A stretch of DNA of 64,000 bases from Verrucomicrobiales bacterium. Its GTDB lineage: Bacteria; Verrucomicrobiota; Verrucomicrobiia; Limisphaerales; J093. The number at the start of each line of letters is the position of its first letter. Position 1 is the stretch's first letter. Positions 1 through 9,600 of this stretch are shown here, piece by piece. A program made the translations under genes and the position numbers. The stretch is taken from NCBI GenBank assembly GCA_024233305.1, contig JACKPV010000034.1, forward strand, positions 139,829 to 203,828, written 5' to 3'. The notes beneath the pieces were generated by a model. The model searched no databases and was not told the origin of the DNA. It saw nothing but the letters and a program-made list of their open reading frames with translations.

Positions 1-167
1 GCGAACACGGTGACGAACCAGATCGGCGTCTGAAACTCCCGGGCCGCGTGCGGTTCCGGGTTCTCTGCCCGCGCCAGTGCATCGGGAGCGGTGCCTCGCC
101 CGCCTCCCACCGAACGGGGTTTGCGCGCGGCCTTCTTGCCGGAACTGGATTTCCGCTTCTGTGTCAC
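1..167 (-). CDS. N-terminal fragment of a membrane protein downstream of ccoO, possibly a CcoP-like cytochrome
   Basis: The reading frame starts at a GTG whose last two bases overlap the ccoO stop (GTGA), so it is translationally coupled to it, and it runs off the window after about 55 codons. The visible part is a lysine/arginine-rich cytosolic leader followed by the beginning of a hydrophobic segment (TPIWFVTVF). That arrangement, and the position after ccoN/ccoO-like genes, fits a CcoP-type di-haem cytochrome anchored by an N-terminal helix, but no CxxCH motif falls inside the window. The product is therefore inferred only from position and topology. Confidence 0.5.
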   Translation of the reverse strand, partial: MTQKRKSSSGKKAARKPRSVGGGRGTAPDALARAENPEPHAAREFQTPIWFVTVF

Positions 168-856
168 GGCGACGGGGGAAGGTTCGTTGCGGTCAGCGTC
201 GAAGGTTCGGCATTCGTTGCCGGCTTCGGCGCCGGCGGCGGAAACACCTCGAAGAACAGGGGATCCGCCCGCAAGCTGAGCAGGTAAGCCACCAGCGCCT
301 CGGCGTCGGGCGTCGGAACAACCTCGAGTCCGGCCCCGGGCCCCTCGCCTTCCGGCAGCGGCAGGGCGTTCAGGGACGAGCCTCCGTCCGGTCCCACCCG
401 ACGCAGCTCGAACAGGTAAGGATATCGGGGCATCGGCGAACCGGGCATCACCCAGCGGGGATTGTAGAGCCGCTGCAACAACTTCACGCGGTCATGCTCG
501 CGGATTCCGTGGTTGGTCAGGTCGGGACCGTAGCGGACGGTGCCGATCATTGCCGGCTGATCCCGGAGATAATCCCGCACGACGGTGCGGCGGGCGCCCC
601 ACCCACGGGCGAGATCCTGCCCTTCACCCGCGTCGCGCACCTGCTGGGTGTGGCAATACTGACAGCCGTTGGCCCGGTAGACTTCCGCCCCCCGGCGCGC
701 CAGTCCCGCGGGAGCCTGGGGATAGTCCTGGCCGGTTTCCTCGATGCGCACCATTCCCTGGTCCCCCACCTGGAATTGCGGCACCATTACGACGGCCGCC
801 CAGGAACAGACCACCGAGACCAGCAAGCCCAAGAATACCAACGGCCCGTGATTCAT
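164..856 (-). CDS. ccoO: CcoO-like mono-haem cytochrome c (cbb3-type oxidase subunit II family)
   Basis: This 230-residue protein has one N-terminal membrane anchor (residues about 5-26) and a periplasmic cytochrome c domain. The haem site is CQYCH at residues 65-69, and the CcoO-type Met ligand region is GSPMPRYPYLFE with Met142 as the likely axial ligand. The start ATG overlaps the stop of the subunit I homologue by four bases (ATGA). The C-terminus ends in a Pro/Thr/Ala-rich tail of about 25 residues. In cbb3 oxidases CcoO passes electrons to CcoN; here the partner appears not to be able to bind the usual haems, so this cytochrome may instead take electrons from ACIII. The family assignment is firm; the role is inferred. 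Confidence 0.85.
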   Translation of the reverse strand: MNHGPLVFLGLLVSVVCSWAAVVMVPQFQVGDQGMVRIEETGQDYPQAPAGLARRGAEVYRANGCQYCHTQQVRDAGEGQDLARGWGARRTVVRDYLRDQPAMIGTVRYGPDLTNHGIREHDRVKLLQRLYNPRWVMPGSPMPRYPYLFELRRVGPDGGSSLNALPLPEGEGPGAGLEVVPTPDAEALVAYLLSLRADPLFFEVFPPPAPKPATNAEPSTLTATNLPPSP

Positions 857-2337
857 GGATTCACCTCCCTCGTTTCCGGTCGCAACCAGGACCGCACTTC
901 CGGCACGCAGGAAGCTCCATGGGTCGTCCAGAGGAGCCAGCCAATCTGGACGGTGAGCAACAGGTTGGCGCCCAGCAGCAACAGCCAGGCGAGGGTACCG
1001 GTGGCAGCGAACGGAATGTAGCGCCGCGCCACGTCCACGAAAGGAACGGTGGGATCCCGGAGCGCGCTGCCGTGCAGCCAGCCGCCCAGAAGGTGGGCCC
1101 CCACGAGAACCACCACCGCCCCGGCCACCAATCCCAGGTGCATCCGGACCCAGGCCGGCCGCATCCACTCGGCGCCCATCAGTCGCGGCACCAGATAATA
1201 GACCGCTCCCAACATGGCCGTTCCGAACCCGCCCCACAGCAAAAGCCAGTCCAGCCCGGGCGTGAACAGCGTGAACTGGGTATGGTGGCGGAAGAAGCCG
1301 AGGCTGTTGACGATGTTCAGTCCGAACCAAAGCAGACACGCGGCAAGGCTGAACACCGTGAATCCGAGCGCGTTGCTGCTCTTGACCAAGGTCCGTTGCC
1401 CGCGGAGGACGAGCAACAGGTTGACCGCCACGGCAACCAACGGCACCAGCAGCCAGACGTTGCCCACCACGCCCAAACTCGGCAGCCAGGCCGGAAACGG
1501 CCCGCCGATGAACCGCGCCGGGCCGCCGATGGGCCCCGCGATAATCAGCATCCAGAAGCCGAACAGAGCGACATTGCGGCTCGGGAGCGGTCGACCCACC
1601 AGCTTCGGCACGAAATAGAAAACCACCGCCAGGGCCAAGGCCAGGAACCAGAGAACGAACACCCCGTGGAGGAACCAAGCCCCGGCCATCGCCGGCAGGA
1701 CGCCCCGCAACGGGAACCACACCGCCACGAGCGTGCCCGCAAGCTGGAACCAGGGAAACGTCACCACCGCGGCCAGGACATACCACTGCGAGACATAGAC
1801 TTCGCCGGGCTCGCGCTGCGCAAACGTGCGCAGGACCGGCGCGGCCATCAACAGGTAACCCGGCAGCATGATGGGCAGGGCAAAAGCGGGCAGTTCGAGC
1901 CCCTCGATGCCCGTTCCGCGTCCCCCCAGAATTCCGACCACCCCCACCAGCAGTCCCAGGCTCCAGGCCTTCACGCCAACCAGCATCATCCCGCGCCAAG
2001 CGAGCGGGACCGAACCAAGTCGCGAGGTCAACCACGCGGCAACTCCCAGGCCCATCGGGATGCCAAAGCCCAGCACGAAGAGATTCGCGGCCGCGGGCGC
2101 CACCCGTCCGTAGGTCAGCCAAGCCGTATCAGCCAGGAAGCCGGGCGCGTGCAGCTTGATGGCGGCGATCACCTGCAATCCACCGGCGATCACCGCCCAG
2201 AAAAGTCCGCTGACCACGAGGGCCAACACCGGCCATCGGGCGACCCGATCCAGCAGGGCCAACCGCTCGAGCGCAGCGGCATCGAGCGGTTCGACCGCGA
2301 CTCGCTTTTCGGCGGAATGGCGTGGGCGGGAACTCAT
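853..2337 (-). CDS. Haem-copper oxidase subunit I homologue (CcoN-like) lacking canonical metal ligands
   Basis: The 494-residue protein has about 12 predicted membrane segments and clear CcoN family signatures: TYGRVAPAAANLFVLGFG (about 75-92, helix II), YFVPKL after helix VI, AGPIGGPARF (helix VII region) and GAVYYLVPRLMG (about 377-388). The usual ligands are largely missing. The helix II haem b His is Ala, the helix VII His-His pair is absent, and the helix X His-x-His is replaced by Leu/Trp. Only His224 (AWFLHGVFVLW), at the helix VI CuB position, remains. I chose the ATG at 2337 (MSSRP); a longer frame upstream is low-complexity and would overlap the preceding gene. Oxygen reduction by this protein is doubtful; a structural or electron-transfer role with ACIII and the CcoO-like cytochrome is an inference. 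Confidence 0.8.
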   Translation of the reverse strand: MSSRPRHSAEKRVAVEPLDAAALERLALLDRVARWPVLALVVSGLFWAVIAGGLQVIAAIKLHAPGFLADTAWLTYGRVAPAAANLFVLGFGIPMGLGVAAWLTSRLGSVPLAWRGMMLVGVKAWSLGLLVGVVGILGGRGTGIEGLELPAFALPIMLPGYLLMAAPVLRTFAQREPGEVYVSQWYVLAAVVTFPWFQLAGTLVAVWFPLRGVLPAMAGAWFLHGVFVLWFLALALAVVFYFVPKLVGRPLPSRNVALFGFWMLIIAGPIGGPARFIGGPFPAWLPSLGVVGNVWLLVPLVAVAVNLLLVLRGQRTLVKSSNALGFTVFSLAACLLWFGLNIVNSLGFFRHHTQFTLFTPGLDWLLLWGGFGTAMLGAVYYLVPRLMGAEWMRPAWVRMHLGLVAGAVVVLVGAHLLGGWLHGSALRDPTVPFVDVARRYIPFAATGTLAWLLLLGANLLLTVQIGWLLWTTHGASCVPEVRSWLRPETREVNP

Positions 2338-2360
2338 GCCTGATTCAACGCGGACGCCCA

Positions 2361-2732
2361 CTATTCGTAGGGATTCGCTGCCGGCGGCGGTTTTGCCGTG
2401 GCGGCCTCCAGGCGCGCCAACAGGTCGGCGCGTCCCGCGGCGGGATCCTCCCACTTCACCTGCATCAACCGCATCGCATCCTGGATCGGGATCCGGTAAA
2501 GCCCCTTCTCGGCATTGATCAACGCCGCGCTGGTCAGGGCCTGCTGATCGGCTCCCTGCAACTCCGCCCGGGTCTGCCGACGCAACGTCGCTCGCTCCTG
2601 ATCAATGCCCGGCGGTGTGGTGCGCGCGACCATCAGCCAAGCCAGGCCGCCGACAACCAGCAGCGCGCCCGCCACGCCAATGAACCACGCCGTGTTGCGT
2701 CCCATTCCGCCCGGCCCGCTCTCCATCGTCAT
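2361..2732 (-). CDS. Small one-TM protein between actF and the CcoN-like gene
   Basis: The 123-residue product has a single membrane helix at about residues 14-36 (WFIGVAGALLVVGGLAWLMV) with a short N-terminal tail. A soluble helical domain follows, containing IPIQDAMRLM and a Pro-rich end. Its ATG overlaps the actF stop (ATGA) and it is 23 bases from the next gene, so it belongs to the respiratory operon. The IPI..AM segment resembles small unnamed proteins I associate with verrucomicrobial ACIII clusters; I know no function. It could be an assembly factor or a small subunit of the ACIII-oxidase assembly. Confidence 0.7.
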   Translation of the reverse strand: MTMESGPGGMGRNTAWFIGVAGALLVVGGLAWLMVARTTPPGIDQERATLRRQTRAELQGADQQALTSAALINAEKGLYRIPIQDAMRLMQVKWEDPAAGRADLLARLEAATAKPPPAANPYE

Positions 2733-4018
2733 TTCGCACCTCCCGTGGTCTCCGGCATCGCGTCAGCCAGCTCCTCGGTTTCGTCCATATCCCCCCCCGA
2801 GATCGGCGAGGCGCACGGCGCCAGCAGGCCCATGGCCTCGCACAGACGAGGATCCTGAACCGGGTAGGGCGCATGCTGCTGGAAGGCGGCGAGAAACGCC
2901 CGGGCCAGCAACCCAACCATCAACGCGAGGCAACCCAGGTCCACCCACACCCACCAGATCGGGAATCCTTCCGGATGCAACGAAGGCATGATGTTGAAGG
3001 AAAGATCGAAGTAATGCATCAGCCACGTCCAGATGCAGATCGGCGTCATCCACCAGAAGGTCAGTTTCAGGTCGATCCGCAGCAGTGCCAGAAAGGGCAG
3101 GAAGAAGTGGCCAAAGATGAGGATCATGCCGACATACCACCACGTGCCCTTTTCCCGCAGCACATACCAAAAGGTCTCCTCGGGAATGTTCGCATTCCAG
3201 ATGATGAAGTACTGGGAGAAGTGGATATAGGCGTAGAAGACGGTGAACGCGAACAGCAACGAACCGATATAGTAGAACTGGTGCTCGTGCAGGACCTTGG
3301 TGAGCGTGCCGTTACGCTTCAGCACCATCGTGATCACGTAAACCGTGCCCAGGGTCATCCAGACGCTCCCCGCGAAGTAGTACACCCCGTACATCGTGGA
3401 GAACCAGTGGTACATCATCCCCTTCATCCACAGGATGGCCGCCAGGGTCAACGTGATCGCAAACAGGACAATGCCCCCGGCCGCGTACCGTCGCATCCGA
3501 TGGGTGCATGCGGCGGCGCCCGTCCGGTCCTGTTCGAGCGAGGCCGCCCGCAGGTTCTTCGCCAGCCACCACCACACGGCGAAACAGGCAATCGAAATCA
3601 AATAGAAACCCGGCCAGGTGAAGAGCGGAAACTTCGCGTGCAGGGCATGGTCGGCATGCGGATCCTCGACCTGCATCCAGTGATAGAGTTTCGGGGCGAA
3701 CAACGCCACCGGAACGAAGAACGCCGCCAGCCAGGGAAACACCAGATTCGCGATGTGCTCACAAAAGCGGCGGATCGGCACCGACCACCCGGCGTCGAAC
3801 AGGTGATGCACCATCACCAGGAACAGCGCACCGAGCGCGAGGCTCAGGCAGAACATGAAGCCCAGGAGCCAGGAATGGGCGAACTGGGTCGGGTTCACCA
3901 CCAGCCCGAGCAGCGCCAGCACGGCGCCGGACGCCACCAGGAGGTTGGGCACGTTGCGCCACCGCGTCAGATCGAGCGGTGGGGCTTCGGTGTGGGTCTT
4001 GGGCGAACTCATGGTCAC
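2729..4018 (-). CDS. actF: Alternative complex III subunit ActF (NrfD-like membrane protein)
   Basis: This is a polytopic membrane protein of about 429 residues with roughly ten hydrophobic segments, the normal length for ActF. ActF and ActC are the two NrfD-type quinol-interacting subunits of ACIII, which oxidises menaquinol and reduces cytochrome or oxidase partners. It begins either at a GTG that overlaps the actE stop (GTGA, position 4018) or at an ATG two codons downstream; coupling favours the GTG. The C-terminus (after about residue 390) is a polar tail rich in acidic residues. It is fifth after actA in a canonical actABCDEF order. Confidence 0.92.
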   Translation of the reverse strand: MTMSSPKTHTEAPPLDLTRWRNVPNLLVASGAVLALLGLVVNPTQFAHSWLLGFMFCLSLALGALFLVMVHHLFDAGWSVPIRRFCEHIANLVFPWLAAFFVPVALFAPKLYHWMQVEDPHADHALHAKFPLFTWPGFYLISIACFAVWWWLAKNLRAASLEQDRTGAAACTHRMRRYAAGGIVLFAITLTLAAILWMKGMMYHWFSTMYGVYYFAGSVWMTLGTVYVITMVLKRNGTLTKVLHEHQFYYIGSLLFAFTVFYAYIHFSQYFIIWNANIPEETFWYVLREKGTWWYVGMILIFGHFFLPFLALLRIDLKLTFWWMTPICIWTWLMHYFDLSFNIMPSLHPEGFPIWWVWVDLGCLALMVGLLARAFLAAFQQHAPYPVQDPRLCEAMGLLAPCASPISGGDMDETEELADAMPETTGGAK

Positions 4019-4629
4019 TTCGTCAGGCTGGCCCGCAATTCGGCGGGCACTTCGTCCAGCGTCGCCAGCCGGCTGAGCTGCAACGCACGCACATAGGCGA
4101 TGATCGCCCAGCGGTCTGCGATGTCGATGTTCGGACCGTAGCCCTGCATCAGGTTCTTGCCGTTGGTGATCGTGTTGAACAACTCCCCGTCGGCCAGTTG
4201 CACGATCCGCGCGTCATGCAGATTGCCGATGACCGCCATGCCGAATTTGGTCGTGATTCCCTTGGCGTCCCCCTGCCCACCATGGCACGGGGAACAATGA
4301 ATCGTGTAGCGCTCCTGACCGCGGGCCAGCATTTCCGCCGACACCGCCACCGGCATGGCCGCCACGTAGTTGGTCGTCCCGGGTTCCCGCCCGGTATTCA
4401 AGGGCGTATCGGCAAACGGCGCGCCGCGCGCGACCGTACCCGCCACCGGCAATCGCGACCCGAGTCCGTTCGCGAAGAATCCGTCCGCCGTCTGGGGCCG
4501 CACCTTGGCCTGCCGGTCCATGTCGGGGAAGATCTCGATCGGCGGTTTGCGGGAGAGGCCGCCGCGGAAACCCGCGACGCTCACCACGAGCACCACCAGG
4601 AGGGCAAAACCGGCCAGAAAGTAACGCAT
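4015..4629 (-). CDS. actE: Alternative complex III subunit ActE (mono-haem cytochrome c)
   Basis: The product has 204 residues, with an N-terminal hydrophobic helix (about 4-20) and a class I cytochrome domain. The haem motif is CSPCH at 112-116, and Met161 in NLMQGYG is the probable sixth ligand. No lipobox cysteine follows the N-terminal helix, so unlike lipoprotein ActE versions this one is probably anchored by the uncleaved helix. The PQTADGFFANG segment typical of the family is present at about 45-55. The gene starts two bases after the actD stop. Confidence 0.92.
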   Translation of the reverse strand: MRYFLAGFALLVVLVVSVAGFRGGLSRKPPIEIFPDMDRQAKVRPQTADGFFANGLGSRLPVAGTVARGAPFADTPLNTGREPGTTNYVAAMPVAVSAEMLARGQERYTIHCSPCHGGQGDAKGITTKFGMAVIGNLHDARIVQLADGELFNTITNGKNLMQGYGPNIDIADRWAIIAYVRALQLSRLATLDEVPAELRASLTK

Positions 4630-4631
4630 CG

Positions 4632-5171
4632 CTATTCCTCCACGACTTCGATGTTCCGGCCGCCCAGCGACTCGAGCAGCGCCCGGGTCTCGTCGCCGCG
4701 GTAGCTGGGATCATGGCATTCGATGACAATGAAGAACCGGTCATGCGACGCCAGCTTGAAGCGGGCATGTTTGAGCAGGGGATGGTGCAGCCGCGGCAAC
4801 CGGTTCATGATGAACATGCCGAACAGGGCCCCGAAGGCGCCCAGCAGGATGGTCAGCTCGTATGAGGGCGGGAAGGCGGAGAACGGGCTGAACATCGGCT
4901 TGCCACCGACCGGGATGGCGTAGTCGAACTTGTTCATGAACCAGATCATCACCATGCCCAACGTGTAGCCGCTCACCCCGCCGATGAAGGTGAACCAGCC
5001 CACCTTCGAGTTGCCCAGGCCCATCGCCTTGTCCATGCCGTGAACCGGGTAGGGCGAGTAGACGTCCCAGCGCTTGAACCCCTGGTCGCGAATTTTCTCG
5101 GCGGCATGCATCGCGTCCGCCGGGGTGCTGAACTCGGCGATCAGGCCGTAGGGTGTCGCGGATTCACTCAT
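4632..5171 (-). CDS. actD: Alternative complex III subunit ActD (DUF3341)
   Basis: The 179-residue membrane protein has the two-helix DUF3341 architecture. A soluble N-terminal segment (YGLIAEFSTPADAMHAAEKIRDQGF) is followed by two membrane helices at about residues 58-80 and 100-123 and a C-terminal soluble domain. ActD is a peripheral scaffold subunit of ACIII without cofactors. It is separated from actC by 66 bases, the largest gap in the operon, and sits immediately before actE. Confidence 0.92.
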   Translation of the reverse strand: MSESATPYGLIAEFSTPADAMHAAEKIRDQGFKRWDVYSPYPVHGMDKAMGLGNSKVGWFTFIGGVSGYTLGMVMIWFMNKFDYAIPVGGKPMFSPFSAFPPSYELTILLGAFGALFGMFIMNRLPRLHHPLLKHARFKLASHDRFFIVIECHDPSYRGDETRALLESLGGRNIEVVEE

Positions 5172-5237
5172 GGCTCACCAGATCCCGACCATCAAGCTCG
5201 TCGTTTTCATTCCTCTCATCCTGTTCATCCCCCCGGT

Positions 5238-6668
5238 TCAATGATGCGCTCCGGGCTTCGCGCCCCCGAGCGGATGATGCGGATCGGCCTGCGGGATCAC
5301 GCCCTTCACTTCGGCAATCGCGACGATGGGCAGGAACCGCAGGAACAGCAGGAAGAAGGTGAAGAACAGGCCGAACGTGCCGACGTAGGTCATGATGTCC
5401 ACCCACGTCGGCACATAGTAACCCCAGTTCGCCGGCAGGAAGTCGCGGTTCAACGAGGTCACCACGATCACAAACCGCTCGAACCACATGCCCACGTTCA
5501 CCAGGATCGAGATGATCCACACCACCTTCAGACTGTGGCGGACCTTCCGGAACCAGAAAAGCTGCGGGAAGATCACGTTGCACGAGATCATGATCCAGTA
5601 GGACCACCAGTACGGACCGAACGCCCGATTCCAGAACGCGAACTGCTCGTAAGGGTTCCCCCCGTACCACGCGATGAACACCTCCATGCCGTAGGCGTAA
5701 CCAACGATCGTGCCCGTGGCCAGCGTCACCTTGCACATCAAGTCCACGTGCCGCATCGTGATCACGTCCTCCAGACCGCACATCTTCCGCAGAGGAATGA
5801 GCAGTGTCAGGACCATTCCGAAGCCCGAGAACACCGCGCCCGCGACGAAATACGGCGGGAAAATCGTCGTGTGCCAACCGGGCAACTGGGACACGGAGAA
5901 GTCCAAGGAAACGATGGAGTGCACCGAGAGCACCAGCGGCGTCGAAAGACCGGCCAGCAGCAGGTAGGCCTTTTCGTAGTTGCTCCAATGCCGGTTGGCC
6001 CCCAGCCAGCCGAGGGAAAACAGCCCGTAAAGGAACTTCCGCAGTTTCGTCTTCGCCCGATCCCGCAGGACCGCCAGGTCCGGTATCAATCCCATGTACC
6101 AGAACAACAGCGATACCGTGAAATAGGTCGACACCGCGAACACATCCCACATCAGGGGCGAGCGGAACTGCGGCCAGATGCCGTTGGCATTCGGAATCGG
6201 AAACAGCCACCACGCAAACCAGATGCGCCCGACGTGGATCACGGGGAAAATGCCCGCGCACATCACGGCGAAGATCGTCATCGCCTCCGCCGCCCGGTTC
6301 ACCGCGGTCCGCCAGCGTTGCCGGAGCAGGAACAGAATCGCCGAAATCAGCGTTCCCGCGTGCCCGATGCCGATCCACCAGACGAAATTCACAATGGCCC
6401 AGCCCCACATGACCGGATGCCCCAGGCCCCACACGCCCACGCCCGTGGACATGAGGTAGGCGATCATCGCGAAGCAGATGCTCATCGTCCCGACGCTGCC
6501 GGCAAGGGCATACCACCACCAACGCGGCGTCGGTTTTTCCGAGATGCCGGCCACGGCGTCCGACAGCCAGCCCAGTCCGCGCCGATTGCTGACGAGCGGG
6601 ATCCGTTCGAGTTCGCGGGGTGGCGCGATCATCGGGGCTCCCTGGACCGTGTTCGCTGATTCAGCCAT
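5238..6668 (-). CDS. actC: Alternative complex III subunit ActC (NrfD family)
   Basis: The 476-residue polytopic protein of the NrfD/PsrC family has about ten membrane helices and aromatic-rich segments such as NFVWWIGIGHAGTL and RIWFAWWLFP. ActC is the principal quinol-binding subunit of ACIII and contacts the Fe-S clusters of ActB. The ATG shares one base with the actB stop (TAATG). The C-terminal tail is His/Pro-rich (ADPHHPLGGAKPGAHH). Long open frames on the opposite strand over this gene are composition shadows. Confidence 0.95.
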   Translation of the reverse strand: MAESANTVQGAPMIAPPRELERIPLVSNRRGLGWLSDAVAGISEKPTPRWWWYALAGSVGTMSICFAMIAYLMSTGVGVWGLGHPVMWGWAIVNFVWWIGIGHAGTLISAILFLLRQRWRTAVNRAAEAMTIFAVMCAGIFPVIHVGRIWFAWWLFPIPNANGIWPQFRSPLMWDVFAVSTYFTVSLLFWYMGLIPDLAVLRDRAKTKLRKFLYGLFSLGWLGANRHWSNYEKAYLLLAGLSTPLVLSVHSIVSLDFSVSQLPGWHTTIFPPYFVAGAVFSGFGMVLTLLIPLRKMCGLEDVITMRHVDLMCKVTLATGTIVGYAYGMEVFIAWYGGNPYEQFAFWNRAFGPYWWSYWIMISCNVIFPQLFWFRKVRHSLKVVWIISILVNVGMWFERFVIVVTSLNRDFLPANWGYYVPTWVDIMTYVGTFGLFFTFFLLFLRFLPIVAIAEVKGVIPQADPHHPLGGAKPGAHH

Positions 6669-9600
6669 TAGTGAGATCCTTTCCCGCCGTGAGCCGCTTC
6701 CCCGGCCCCGCCCGTCGCCCCGTCGTGTCCGCCCGCCCCGTGCAGGGCGCCCCCGCCATCGATAAACTCCCGGGTGCTGAAGGGCGTGGCGTGATGGTCG
6801 GGCATCCCACTGTTCGGATTGCGAACGCGGGCCTGGTAGGTGACCCGGGGTTTCACCGCGAGATAGTCCAGCACCTCGTAGGTCCGCTCATGGTTCCGCG
6901 CCGCGCTGATATGACTGTGCGGGTCCTTCAGGTTGCCGAAGACGATGGCCTCCGCCGGGCACGCCTGCTGGCAGGCGGTCTTGACCCCGCCATCCGCAAC
7001 CACCACGTCCCCGGAATCCCGCGCCTGCACCTTCCGCGCGATCTTGGCCTGCTCGATGCGCTGGAGGCAGAAGGTGCATTTCTCCATGACGCCCCGCATG
7101 CGGACGGTCACGTCGGGATTGCGGGCCAGCTTCAACAGGTCCCATTCGTCCTGCGGCTTGCTCCCCCGGTCCGGGTTCTTGAACCAGCGCTTCATCTCCC
7201 ACTGGCCGTCCGTCGAACTCACCAGCGGACTCTTGTAGAGGGCGTTCAACGGCCGCCGGTTGTAGTCGAAGAAGTTGAACCGACGGACCTTGTAGGGACA
7301 GTTGTTCGAGCAGTAGCGGGTGCCGACACAACGGTTGTAGACCATCAGGTTCAACCCTTCGGCGTCGTGCACGGTCGCATTGACCGGGCACACGCTCTCG
7401 CACGGCGCCGCCTCGCAATGCTGACACATCATCGGCTGGTTGATCACCTGTGGATCCTCGACCGGCCCGGTGAAATACCGGTCCACCCGGATCCAGTGCA
7501 TCTCGCGGTGCCGGCGCACCTGATCCTTGCCGACGATGGGGATGTTGTTCTCGCTCTGACAGGCGATCACGCAGGCGTTGCAGCCGACGCAACGGGAGAG
7601 GTCGACCGACAGCCCCCATTGATGGTGGGCTTTCTTCCCCAGCTCATCAAGCGGGTTGGGGTAGATGGGCTTCATGTCGGGCGCCGCCGGGAGGTCCATG
7701 GCCCGCGCAAAATGCGGATCCTGACGGTACTCTTCGAGGTTGCCCTCGCGCACCACCGGGCGGCCCATCATGTGCCAGTGGTTTTGCGTGCAGGAGAGAG
7801 GATGCGAGCGCCCGAGCAGGGTCAGCTTTGCGCCGGTCCCCTGGTGGCGGGCCCGGCTGGTGCGCAGCGGATAGACATTGAACCCGGCGCCCCGGGCAAT
7901 CCGTCCGCCCTTGGGCCGGCCATAGCCCAGCGCCAGCGCGACCGTGTTATCGGCCAGCCCCGGCTGAATCCACGCGGGTCCCTCGACGGAGCGCCCGTCG
8001 AGTTCGATCCGCACCACTGGCGCGCGGAGGTTGTTCTTGTTGTCGTCCACCACCCGCACCCCGAGGGCCGCCGCGGTCCGCTTGCTGAGCAGGACCACGT
8101 TGTCCCAGGTGATCTTGCTCATCGGGTCCGGCAACTCCTGGAGCCAGCCGTTGTTCGCGTGGCGGCCGTCGTCGAGCTTCGGGTCGCGAAAGAACACCAG
8201 CTCGAGACTCTGCGGGGTGCTCTCCACCGCCCGGGGGCCGTCGGGCAGCTTCGCCACCAGCCCGTCGGCATTCACTTCGACCGGAACCAGCGCACTATCC
8301 GCCAGAAATCCGTCGTGCAGAAACTGGCCCCAAGCGTTCTCAAAATGGCCATCCGGACGCATTTCCCGGAAGGTCTCGCGCACGAGGTCGTAGGGCCGGA
8401 CCGTTTCCAGGCCCAACAGCCGGGCAAGCACCTCGATCTCGGTAACCCCGCCAAAAAGGGGTTCGATCAACGGTTGCACCGGAACCACCGTGCCGTCCGC
8501 GGTGCGGGCATCCCCCCACGATTCGAGGTAGTGCGCCGCCGGCAAATGCCAGTCGCAGTCCGCCGCGGTCTCATCCTCCTGATAGCCCAGGCGGATAACG
8601 GCGCCCGCCTTGCGCTGCGTGGCCGCCCAATCCAGGTCCGCCGGGGCGGTGTAAACCGGGTTGGCGCCCAGGATCACCAACGTCTGCACCTCGCCGCGGT
8701 TCAGCGCCTGCGCCAGTTCCTCAATGGTCCCCGCGGACGGACGGTCGTCGGGCAGGTAATCGACCACCTTACCGATCCCGCCCAGCGCCGCGTTGAGCAG
8801 GATGGCGAGGAAATGCACCGCTTCGGGCTGCCCGCTGCCCGCGACGACCAGGACTTCGCCCTGGTGCGCCACCAAATCCTTCGCGCAAGCCGCCGCCCAT
8901 TGCCGGGCCTCCTCGCCCAACCCCTCGCCCCGGGGACGAAGGGCCACGGCCCCGGCGCTGTCGCCGCCGGTCTCCAGAACCTCGGCCGCCAGCCAGCAGG
9001 CCAGCGGAAAAATCCGGCTCGGCGACAGTCGAAGCCGGTGATCCGCGCAGGCGCCCGTCGAGGTCATCAGGCTCTCGACGGCGTAAAGCCGGGCCGGTTC
9101 GTCAGCGGGGGACTGCACTCGACGGGCCTTTGCGAAGCCCCGGATGTGGCGCCAGGATTCGTCTTCCAACGCGACGAAATCGCAATCGAGCGAGACCACC
9201 CGCTTGGCCCGATCGAAATGATGGAGGGGACGCAAGGCCTGCCCGAAAGCCCGCTGAATCGCCGCCTGCGCCGCGACGTCCCCGACCGGCTCATCCACGA
9301 ACCAACGGGCCTGCGGCAGCCGTTCGGCCAACTGCCGTTGCAGACGGGCGCGGGTCGGCGAACTGCTGTCCCCGGTCAGGATGGCGAGACCGCTGCCCCC
9401 GCTGGCGAGCCGGACCTTGCCCTCCCGGGCAATCGCATCCAACGCCCGCTCGGCCGACACGGTTTCGCCCTTGAAGGTGCAACGGCGGGCCCGATCCGGA
9501 TCGTAAAGGTCCAACAGGGACGCCTGCGTCCGGAGATCCGTTCCCCCGTGGGCGGGGCCGTGTTCGCCGCTCAACCGCCGGTTGAGCGGGTGTTCGGCAT

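Noticed and set aside
550..2343. Plus-strand open frame of about 600 codons over the oxidase genes
   Set aside because: Shadow of the subunit I homologue; its translation is Arg/Pro/Gln-rich low complexity.
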